Part shown: one piece after another, positions 33,611-40,561 of the stretch
Position numbering within the stretch: position 1 is the stretch's first letter
How the letters are laid out: the number at the start of each line of letters is the position of its first letter
Made by a program: the position numbers and the translations under genes
The notes under the pieces: generated by a model
What the model saw: the letters and a program-made list of their open reading frames with translations, nothing else
Told to the model about the DNA's origin: nothing
Databases searched by the model: none
Assembly: GCA_902775025.1 (NCBI GenBank)
Contig: CACYKP010000006.1
Location: forward strand, 1-64,000
DNA: 64,000 bases
Reading direction: 5' to 3'
DNA from: an uncultured bacterium
Lineage (GTDB): Bacteria > Cyanobacteriota > Vampirovibrionia > Gastranaerophilales > Gastranaerophilaceae

Positions 33611-34766
33611 ACCTTTCCTTTATCTCTTTAAGATTATCACCGCCAAGCTTTTCCAGAAGCGCATCAGCTAAGATAATTGCAATCCTTGCTTCAGCTACCA
33701 CAGCACAAGCAGGAACAGCACAAGTATCTGAGCGTTCAAAATGTGCACTGGCCGGTTTCATATCATTGATATCAATTGTAGCTAAAGCTTTTTTCATTGT
33801 TGGAATTGCTTTCATAGTCCCTTTTATTACCAATGTTTCACCGTTTGTCATTCCGCCTTCAAGACCGCCGGCATTGTTCGTATTTCTGAAAACTTTTTTA
33901 TCCCTGCCTATGAAAAGTTCGTCATGCATTTGAGAACCTTTTAGGGAGGCAGCATCCACACCAGCTCCAACTTCAACAGCCTTTACGGCAGGTATACTCA
34001 TTACTGCTTGTGCTATTCTTCCATCCAAAGCTTCATCCCAATGAACATAAGAACCAAGCCCTATTGGCAAATTGCCGAATATGACCTCAAATTTTCCGCC
34101 CAACGTATCGCCGGCTAATGCAGCTTCATCTATAGCATTCCTCATTCTATCCGCAGTTAAATCGTCTGCACATCTTACATCTGACTTTTCTGCCTTTTCT
34201 TTTATTAAAGTATAAGTTTTAGGATAAAAATCTAATTTTACATTGCCAATTTGCACTACATGAGAAAAACCCATTATGCCAAATTCTCTTAATATTTGTT
34301 TGGCTACTGAACCAACTGCAACTTCAATTGCAGTTTTTCTTGCACTGGAGCGTTCTAACACATCTCTTAAATCTGAAAAATTATATTTAATAGCTCCTGC
34401 ATAATCAGCATGCCCCGGACGAACTGTCGTAAAAGATTTTTCTTCTATCTTTTTTATTACTTCCTGCGTTGGATACTCCTGATGTTCAACGTTCATAACA
34501 TCAGACCAATTTTCATAATCTTTATTTCTTACTTCTAAACAAATAGGAGCACCAGTAGATTTACCAAATCTAACACCGGATTTTATCTCAACCGTGTCAT
34601 GCTCAATTTTCATCCGTCCGCCGCGACCATACCCTACTTGGCGACGTGCAAGATCTTCGTTTATAATAGAAGTTTTTATTCTAAATCCGGCAGGAACACC
34701 CTCTATAATTGCAGTTAAACATTTACCGTGGCTCTCCCCCGAAGTCAAAAATCTTAATCTGTTCAT
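33603..34766 (-). CDS. aroC: Chorismate synthase
   Basis: AroC makes chorismate from EPSP with reduced FMN. The 387 residues begin MNRLRFLTSGESHGKCLTAIIEGVPAG, and the family signatures RPGHADYAGAIKY, RSSARKTA and the C-terminal HFERSDTCAVPA are complete. The start has no ribosome site and a TATAAT box ends seven bases before the ATG, which could mean a leaderless transcript. It is the first gene of aroC-aroK-aroB. Confidence 0.96.
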   Translation of the reverse strand: MNRLRFLTSGESHGKCLTAIIEGVPAGFRIKTSIINEDLARRQVGYGRGGRMKIEHDTVEIKSGVRFGKSTGAPICLEVRNKDYENWSDVMNVEHQEYPTQEVIKKIEEKSFTTVRPGHADYAGAIKYNFSDLRDVLERSSARKTAIEVAVGSVAKQILREFGIMGFSHVVQIGNVKLDFYPKTYTLIKEKAEKSDVRCADDLTADRMRNAIDEAALAGDTLGGKFEVIFGNLPIGLGSYVHWDEALDGRIAQAVMSIPAVKAVEVGAGVDAASLKGSQMHDELFIGRDKKVFRNTNNAGGLEGGMTNGETLVIKGTMKAIPTMKKALATIDINDMKPASAHFERSDTCAVPACAVVAEARIAIILADALLEKLGGDNLKEIKERYA

Positions 34767-34782
34767 ATAATTTATTATATAA

Positions 34783-34820
34783 CAAAAAGCATTTGCTAAA
34801 ATAGCAAATGCTTTTTGTTT
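34783..34820 (-). terminator. Terminator after the ispG operon
   Basis: ACAAAAAGCATTTGCTA and TAGCAAATGCTTTTTGT form a perfect 17-base-pair stem around a four-base loop with T runs. It lies just after the exported protein gene and upstream of the aroC promoter on the same strand. Confidence 0.9.
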
Positions 34821-34832
34821 AAATTTAAAATA

Positions 34833-35153
34833 TTATAAATCTCTAAAGTTTGGCGACATGTGTATATCATGATGAATTCTTTCATCAGTATCCTGCGCAG
34901 GATCTAAATAACCGTACAAATTACGGCAAAAACGGACAAATTTATTGTGTTTTTCATAAACAGGTTCTGCAGGTTTACCACTTGTTCTATTTTTTAAAAG
35001 CATAATTTCTTCTGCTGTTGCTTCTGAATATCCGCTATTAATAATATAATCAGGTTCTGTAGATTGTTCTACTGTAACTGCTGCATTTGACTGTATGCAC
35101 GCAAATGCAAATAATGCCAAAACTAATAATAAATTTTTTCTCATAACACCCAT
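34833..35153 (-). CDS. Small exported protein, function unknown
   Basis: The 106-residue protein has a signal peptide (MRKNLLLVLALFAFACIQSNAA after three extra residues) and a short mature part with no known domain. The mature part contains RFCRNLYGYLDPAQD and several His/Asp residues at the end. The start could be ATG 35153 or ATG 35144; the latter fits the signal peptide better. It begins three bases after the ispG stop, so it is in the same operon. The mature protein would be periplasmic. Confidence 0.65.
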   Translation of the reverse strand: MGVMRKNLLLVLALFAFACIQSNAAVTVEQSTEPDYIINSGYSEATAEEIMLLKNRTSGKPAEPVYEKHNKFVRFCRNLYGYLDPAQDTDERIHHDIHMSPNFRDL

Positions 35154-35155
35154 TC

Positions 35156-36220
35156 TTATTTAACTATACTATATGTTTCCATTATAATCTTTTCTAACGA
35201 ATTAATCAAGTCAGATTCGGGAACTCTTGCGATTATCTCTCCCTTCTTAAATATATACCCTTCTCCAATAGCTCCCGCTATACCAAAATCAGCATGCTTT
35301 GCTTCTCCTGGGCCATTTACCGGACAACCCATGACTGCTATTGTTATTGGAAGATTTAAGTTTTTAAATTTTTCTTCTACCCTTTTTGCTAATCCTATTA
35401 AATCAATTTGAGTCCTTCCGCAAGTCGGACAAGATATAAAATTGACTCCTTTTTCTCTTAATCCAAGCGATTTTAATATACCAAAACCGGCATGAACTTC
35501 TTCTATGGGATTTTCAGTAAGCGAAACTCTTATTGTATCACCTATACCTTGATACAATAATGTCCCAAGACCTACTGATGACTTTATCAGACCGGACTTT
35601 AATGTTCCTGCTTCTGTTACCCCTAAATGCAAAGGATAATCAACTTTCTCCGCTATTAATTTATATGCTTCAATAGTGGTTAAAACATCAGAAGATTTTA
35701 ATGAAATTTTTGTATCGTAAAAATTCAAATCCTCTAATATTTCTATATGTCTCAGAGCACTTTTAACCATTTTTTCATGAAGCGGTAAATCCATCTCGGC
35801 AAATTCTTTTTCCAAAGAGCCTCCATTTATCCCGATTCGAATAGGTACACAATGACTTTTAGCTTCTTCTACAACCTTTACCGTATGTTCCCTTTTTCCT
35901 ATATTTCCGGGGTTAATTCTAAGGGCATGTATTCCGTTTTGAATACAAGTTAGAGCCAGTCTATAGTCAAAATGGATATCTGCCACCAACGGAACCGGAG
36001 ATTTTGCAACAATATCTTTTATTGCGGCTGCAGCATCTTTATTCAATACAGCAAGTCTTACAATTTCACAACCTGCTGCTGCCAACTCTCCAATTTGATC
36101 TAGTGTTTTTGCTACATCACGAGTATCTGTATTACACATTGACTGTACACTTATCGGAGCATTTCCGCCAATTATTACATTTCCGATACATATCTGTTTT
36201 GATTTTCGTCTGTTTATCAT
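35156..36220 (-). CDS. ispG: HMB-PP synthase (flavodoxin-dependent)
   Basis: IspG (GcpE) converts methylerythritol cyclodiphosphate to HMB-PP in the MEP isoprenoid pathway, using a [4Fe-4S] cluster. The 354 residues contain the TIM-barrel start VQSMCNTDTRD, the cluster cysteines in CPTCGR and CPVNGPGEAKHADFG, and no plant-type insertion. It starts at ATG 36220 and is followed at three bases by a small exported protein gene. Confidence 0.96.
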   Translation of the reverse strand: MINRRKSKQICIGNVIIGGNAPISVQSMCNTDTRDVAKTLDQIGELAAAGCEIVRLAVLNKDAAAAIKDIVAKSPVPLVADIHFDYRLALTCIQNGIHALRINPGNIGKREHTVKVVEEAKSHCVPIRIGINGGSLEKEFAEMDLPLHEKMVKSALRHIEILEDLNFYDTKISLKSSDVLTTIEAYKLIAEKVDYPLHLGVTEAGTLKSGLIKSSVGLGTLLYQGIGDTIRVSLTENPIEEVHAGFGILKSLGLREKGVNFISCPTCGRTQIDLIGLAKRVEEKFKNLNLPITIAVMGCPVNGPGEAKHADFGIAGAIGEGYIFKKGEIIARVPESDLINSLEKIIMETYSIVK

Positions 36221-36283
36221 AAAATAATTGTAGCATAAAATTTATTTTAACAGTGCTTAATGTTACCGCAAAAGGAGTTTAAT

Positions 36284-37024
36284 ATGAAAATTGCAGTTAT
36301 TTCGGACATACACGGAAATATGGAAGCAGTAGATGCAGTAATGGAAGATATTAAAAAAACGGAGTGTGATAAACTTTTTGTCTTGGGCGATTATGCCATG
36401 GCTGGACCTGAACCCCAAAAAACAATTCAATACTTTATTGAGAAAGAAAATGAAAACACTATAATGATACAAGGGAACACTGATTTAATGATAGCAGATT
36501 ACAATCCGGATTTATTTAAAAAGTTATCTCAACAAGCGCCAGTAATGGCATCTGCTTTAAAAGACGATGTTAAACAAATGAGTCTGAGCGATAAGCTATT
36601 TCTCAAAAATCTGCCAGCACAAAAAGAAATTGAACTTGAAGGGGTATCTTTTCTGCTTGTTCATGGCTCTCCGAGAAAAAATAACGAAGATATCCTACCT
36701 GACACTTCTATAGAAGAAGTTGAAAGTATGCTAAAAGATGTTAAAGCTCAAGTAGTTTTATGTGGGCATACACACATACCTTGCGGATTCCAAACTAAAA
36801 ATAAACAAACCGTCGTTAATGCAGGCAGCGTTGGGAGACCGTTTACTCCTGAACCTAAAGCTTGCTATTTAATGATTTCTGTAGCGCAAGGGAAATGTGT
36901 TTTTGAACATAAATTTGTGAAATATGATAATAAAAAAGCATCAGAAAAGTTAAAAGAAAGAGAATTCTTCGGTGCCGATAAACTTGCCGAAACACTTATT
37001 AACCCTAAGAAAAGACATTTTTAA
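36284..37024 (+). CDS. Metallophosphoesterase (YfcE/MJ0936-like)
   Basis: A calcineurin-like phosphodiesterase of 246 residues. All metal motifs are present: DIHGNMEA, GDYAMAGP, GNTD, VHGSPR and GHTHIP. The MKIAVISDIHGN start and length match the YfcE-like phosphodiesterases. AAAAGGAG points to ATG 36284, not the upstream in-frame codon at 36260. The natural substrate is not known for this group. Confidence 0.88.
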   Translation: MKIAVISDIHGNMEAVDAVMEDIKKTECDKLFVLGDYAMAGPEPQKTIQYFIEKENENTIMIQGNTDLMIADYNPDLFKKLSQQAPVMASALKDDVKQMSLSDKLFLKNLPAQKEIELEGVSFLLVHGSPRKNNEDILPDTSIEEVESMLKDVKAQVVLCGHTHIPCGFQTKNKQTVVNAGSVGRPFTPEPKACYLMISVAQGKCVFEHKFVKYDNKKASEKLKEREFFGADKLAETLINPKKRHF

Positions 37025-37040
37025 AAACGGACAATAAATT

Positions 37041-37379
37041 ATGCTTAAATACATATCACCTATAATTCTTTTAATTATATCAAACGTATTCATGACATTT
37101 GCTTGGTACGGTCATTTAAAACACAGAAGTATGCCATTATTAATTGTAATCCTTGTAAGCTGGGGAATTGCGTTTTTTGAATACTGCTTTCAAGTGCCTG
37201 CAAACAGAATAGGATACTCCGTATATAACGGAGCGCAGCTTAAAACTATTCAAGAGGTTATAACTCTTACTGTTTTTGCTGTCTTTTCCGTTTTGTATCT
37301 TAAAGAAGAATTCCGCTGGAATTACCTTATCAGCTTTCTTTTTATAATTCTTGCCGTATTTTTCATATTCAAAAAATAA
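37041..37379 (+). CDS. DUF486-family four-helix membrane protein
   Basis: The 112-residue protein has four membrane helices and the family segments NVFMTFAWYGHL, SWGIAFFEYCFQVPANRIGY and LKTIQEVITLTVFAVFSVLY of the DUF486 family, which resembles small multidrug-resistance transporters. Its function is not known. It follows the phosphoesterase gene by 16 bases. Confidence 0.85.
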   Translation: MLKYISPIILLIISNVFMTFAWYGHLKHRSMPLLIVILVSWGIAFFEYCFQVPANRIGYSVYNGAQLKTIQEVITLTVFAVFSVLYLKEEFRWNYLISFLFIILAVFFIFKK

Positions 37380-37382
37380 AAA

Positions 37383-38225
37383 TTATATAAGATACCCATA
37401 TAATAACCTGTCAATCATTTCTTTTGAATTACCTTTTTGAAAGAGATTTTGATTTTCCAAAAGCGGTCTGTAAAAACCGCTTTTTTCTAATCGCTCACCT
37501 ATTTTTATTGTTGAATCATAATCACCCGTAACAAAAAAACTTCCGTCTTTTAGTACTTTTGAGGCTACTGATACAATTTCATCAATATAATCTTCTTTTA
37601 GATATGGCATGACATTTCTACACATTACAACAGAATTCCCATTATCTTTTATTTTATTTAATTCGGTTAAAATATCAGATTTCTTGAATTCTACCGATTG
37701 CTTAAGCTCTTGTATAGGTTCGTATGAAAATAAACCTACATTATTATATGACGTCATGTCATTTTTGATTTTTAAAGGTCGTTTAGGATTAACAAAATAT
37801 TTATTTAAATTGATTCCTAACTTATTAATATAATAAATTTCACAATCTTCAATATTTATTCTTTCCGATTTTGCACTATTAATAATTAAGTCATCCACAT
37901 CATGCGCCATAATCGGAAAAAATTTCTTACATAATGATTTTGAAAATTTTTCCATTAGAAAAATAGCCAATGAATATGCTTCCGAACCATCAGAGCAAGC
38001 CATTGAATATATCATAACTCTATCTTTATCTACAAAATGATTAACCAAAAATTTTACAAAACTATTCCAATCCAAATCTTCCCTGAAAAGATTTGTTGAA
38101 GTTCTTACATATTGATTGTCTTTTGCTCCAAATTCAGAAATCGCTTTAGAGCTATAAGATCTATAGCAGCTCAAAAAATTCGGATTTTTAGTAACTACTT
38201 GCCGATATAAAGGTGAAATTATCAT
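37383..38225 (-). CDS. CheR-like SAM-dependent methyltransferase
   Basis: This 280-residue protein resembles the catalytic part of CheR chemotaxis methyltransferases: TSTNLFRE matches the usual T-x-FFRE/D motif, YSMACSDGSEAYSLAI the SAM-binding motif (usually SAGCSTGEEPYS), and CRNVMPYL the usual CRNVLIYF. A terminal FFVTGDYD corresponds to LxLGxSE. The N-terminal CheR helical domain is short or missing. No other chemotaxis gene is nearby. A TAATAT box preceded by AGCAAA at 18 bases ends four bases before the ATG, so the transcript may be leaderless. The target protein is unknown. Confidence 0.75.
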   Translation of the reverse strand: MIISPLYRQVVTKNPNFLSCYRSYSSKAISEFGAKDNQYVRTSTNLFREDLDWNSFVKFLVNHFVDKDRVMIYSMACSDGSEAYSLAIFLMEKFSKSLCKKFFPIMAHDVDDLIINSAKSERINIEDCEIYYINKLGINLNKYFVNPKRPLKIKNDMTSYNNVGLFSYEPIQELKQSVEFKKSDILTELNKIKDNGNSVVMCRNVMPYLKEDYIDEIVSVASKVLKDGSFFVTGDYDSTIKIGERLEKSGFYRPLLENQNLFQKGNSKEMIDRLLYGYLI

Positions 38226-38267
38226 ACATATATTAAAAATTGAAAATAAAAATTTTGCTATTTAATA

Positions 38268-38383
38268 TTATGCAAAAATACTAAACTTCTTAGCATCTTC
38301 TTTTTGCTGTTTTTTGATTTGTTCAAGCATAGCTTTTGCCATTTGATACTGTAAAGAGTTTGTCAAATAGTCAAGCAAGGGTG
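38268..38383 (-). pseudogene. C-terminal fragment of the gene at 40020-40307
   Basis: About 37 codons read TNSLQYQMAKAMLEQIKKQQ and on to KKFSIFA-stop, nearly identical to the end of the intact gene 1.7 kb away. The homology stops at a REP-like hairpin (38392-38420). There is no start codon or ribosome site. It looks like a truncated duplicate. Confidence 0.8.
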
Positions 38384-38391
38384 GGCACGCT

Positions 38392-38420
38392 TTCGCTTTG
38401 CCCATCCTACTTTACTACAT
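38392..38420 (-). repeat. REP-like hairpin at the break point of the gene fragment
   Basis: TGGGCA (38392-38397) and TGCCCA (38409-38414) pair, with CTAC at 38417-38420. On the minus strand the layout is GTAG then hairpin. It directly follows the truncated gene copy. Confidence 0.6.
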
Positions 38421-38436
38421 ATACAGATTTTTTTAT

Positions 38437-39420
38437 TTATGATTTATTTGTTCCGTCTTCATGGTATCTATGCTCAGCATCTCCGACCTGAACAACAACA
38501 TCATAACCACCACCGCCATGTCCGGTGCCAAAAATGTAAGATTGTGCTATAGATGAACCTGAATTAATAGTTAAGCCGCCAAAAGTACCTAAGCTATCAT
38601 TAGCTGCTTGAGCAACCGGAGTTCCACCGCCACCGCCACTACCATTATTACTATTCCTTCTGCTGGCTCTCTCGTACTTTTCAATTAGCTCATTAAATTT
38701 CGGATCTACTTTTGAAAAATCAATCCCACTCTTGCCTAACAGTTCAAATTTTTCTGCAGGTGTCATAGATGTATCTTCCATAACAAGATTATATAGAGCT
38801 TGTATTTGTTCTTGTGTCAGGGCATTAGAAAAATTTATTTCACTTTGTCCAAATAAATATGTTAATTTATCTTTTAACGACATATTTTGATTGTTCAATG
38901 TATTTTCAAAAATGTTCATAATTGCTTCTGGTGAAAAACTATTATCGGAACCGGGATTTGTAGGCATTTCACCAACACTTATATTTCGCCAATTATCACT
39001 ATTCTCAAAACCATCCGCATATCGATTGCTTATTACAGGTCCAAAATCAATTCCTGTTTGGCGGCATTTTTCAAGTTCTTCTATTTTTTGTTCAGGAGTA
39101 AGTTTAGTAGAGTTCATTATAGAATCATACATAGCTTCTAATTCTTCATACGTATAATCGTTATCGCTGGCACCTGCCCCCGGAGCATCTCCCGGGGCAG
39201 CATTACCCTCTAATCCTCTAAGGTATGCCTCCAGAGCTTCTTGACCTTCTTTGTTGTATTCATTTACTGCATTCTGATTATCGCTACCGTTTTCTGATGA
39301 AACATCTGAAACAAAATTGTTATAGTCTTGTATAAAATCGTCATCAGCACCATTTACATCCCCAGTACGAGGATAATTGTTCGGGAAGTTTGGTCCAACA
39401 GATATTCCTGGTATTGACAT
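38437..39420 (-). CDS. Acidic repeat protein with Gly-rich tail, function unknown
   Basis: This 327-residue, acidic, Asn/Ser/Gly-rich protein has no recognised family. Three degenerate repeats of about 36 residues can be aligned: units containing LEAMYDSIMNSTKLTPEQK, IMNIFENTLNNQNMSLKDK and IQALYNLVMEDTSMTPAEK, each ending in G/E-I-D/N-F-G/S. They look like paired helices. A Gly-rich linker (GSGGGGG) and a Gly/His-rich tail follow. No signal peptide is visible. AAAGGAG precedes ATG 39420. It is next to a truncated copy of the gene at 40020 and diverges from an XRE regulator. Confidence 0.65.
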   Translation of the reverse strand: MSIPGISVGPNFPNNYPRTGDVNGADDDFIQDYNNFVSDVSSENGSDNQNAVNEYNKEGQEALEAYLRGLEGNAAPGDAPGAGASDNDYTYEELEAMYDSIMNSTKLTPEQKIEELEKCRQTGIDFGPVISNRYADGFENSDNWRNISVGEMPTNPGSDNSFSPEAIMNIFENTLNNQNMSLKDKLTYLFGQSEINFSNALTQEQIQALYNLVMEDTSMTPAEKFELLGKSGIDFSKVDPKFNELIEKYERASRRNSNNGSGGGGGTPVAQAANDSLGTFGGLTINSGSSIAQSYIFGTGHGGGGYDVVVQVGDAEHRYHEDGTNKS

Positions 39421-39504
39421 ATAATACTCCTTTCGTTATAAGATTTTTGTTTAAACATTAGCAATTTAATATATCGGCATATTTTTGAAAAACTTTAGCT
39501 CTTT

Positions 39505-39532
39505 ATTGTAAATTGTTACAAATATTTACAAT
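39505..39532. promoter_or_regulatory. Inverted-repeat operator candidate in a divergent region
   Basis: ATTGTAAAT (39505-39513) and ATTTACAAT (39524-39532) are perfect complements with a 10-base centre containing TTGTTACAA. They lie between the acidic repeat protein gene and the XRE regulator gene. Binding by that regulator is inferred. Confidence 0.4.
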
Positions 39533-39664
39533 ATTTAAAATTCAATAATATTAAACATTTAACCGATTAAATTATTTATATATATACAATTGTATTTCAT
39601 ATTATACACATTTGATAACATAGAAAATTGCGCAAACAAAGGTTAATCTGTTGTTATTAAAAAG

Positions 39665-40006
39665 TTGGAATTAAGATGTTCTCAAACAACAAAACGCATA
39701 GCAGAAAAAATCTTTTTGCTAAGAAAAGCTAATAAACTAACACAAGAACAATTTGCAGAAAAATTAGGACTTGACAGACATACAATTGCAAGAGCAGAAG
39801 AAGGGAAACATCGTCTATCACCCGAAACATTAGAGCTTATAGCTATGACTTGGGATATTCCAGCTAGTTATTTTTATGACGATTCTACTTTTAGAGTTGA
39901 TATTTCCAAAACCGGACTCATTCACAAAATCAACACAAAACTAAAACTACTTTCAAAAGCTGACCTAAATAAAGTAGATAAATTATTAGATATTATCAAA
40001 TCATAA
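39665..40006 (+). CDS. XRE-family transcription regulator
   Basis: The 113-residue protein has a classic XRE helix-turn-helix (LLRKANKLTQEQFAEKLGLDRHTIARAEEGKHRLSPETL, about residues 16-54; quoted in parts: NKLTQEQFAEKLGLDRHTIA). The C-terminal 50 residues are helical and may dimerise. The best start is TTG at 39665; there is no clear ribosome site and no in-frame ATG. It may control the divergent acidic repeat protein gene. Confidence 0.8.
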   Translation: MELRCSQTTKRIAEKIFLLRKANKLTQEQFAEKLGLDRHTIARAEEGKHRLSPETLELIAMTWDIPASYFYDDSTFRVDISKTGLIHKINTKLKLLSKADLNKVDKLLDIIKS

Positions 40007-40019
40007 TTCTGTAAAAAAA

Positions 40020-40307
40020 CTACGCAAAAATACTAAACTTCTTAGCATCTTCTTTTTGCTGTTTTTTAATTTGTTCAAGCATAGCTTTTGCCATTTGATA
40101 CTGCAAAGAGTTTGTTAGATAATCCATCTCCATCTGTGTATCCATAGCACACAAAGACTCTAAGGAACCAAACCCTATTCCTCCTGTTGTATCCCCGGGG
40201 TTTGCAAGCATACTCATTCTTGCATTATTAATATTCATCATATTCATTAATGCATTGTTTTTTGCATTAATATATTGCATTGCAGACATTGCTAAAATTG
40301 CCGACAT
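40020..40307 (-). CDS. Small helical protein, function unknown (has a truncated copy)
   Basis: This 95-residue protein is Met/Asn/Ala-rich and helical (MSAILAMSAMQYINAKNNAL at the start, QYQMAKAMLEQIKKQQKEDA near the end), with a Gly-rich linker between. I do not know the family. AGGAG precedes the ATG. Its 3' part recurs as a fragment at 38268-38383, so the locus has been duplicated. The pattern of two amphipathic helices resembles small secreted helical proteins, but nothing more can be said. Confidence 0.65.
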   Translation of the reverse strand: MSAILAMSAMQYINAKNNALMNMMNINNARMSMLANPGDTTGGIGFGSLESLCAMDTQMEMDYLTNSLQYQMAKAMLEQIKKQQKEDAKKFSIFA

Positions 40308-40398
40308 ATTTTCTCCTAACCTTCACATTACCATTTTAACATTTTTTTTAGACTTATCAATCCTTTTACCATCTTTTAGTGCTTTATTATTAAATATA

Positions 40399-40416
40399 TT
40401 GTGATAATTTTCACTA
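40399..40416 (+). promoter_or_regulatory. Rex operator upstream of adhE
   Basis: TTGTGA-TAATTT-TCACTA matches the Rex consensus TTGTGA-N6-TCACAA at 11 of 12 defined positions. It lies about 145 bases before adhE, whose next downstream gene is rex. By established Rex biology it is bound when NADH/NAD is low and released when NADH is high. A weaker half-site, ATCGTGATT, follows at about 40428. Confidence 0.75.
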
Positions 40417-40561
40417 TTAAATAAATTATCGTGATTCTTCTGATAAAATTTATAAAATATTAATATCTTTTATTTTGTCATTTTTATTGACATCAAACTT
40501 TCTCCGTAATAAGATTTTAATTAAGGAATTTATTCACAATTAAAAAAAAGGAGATAAATAA

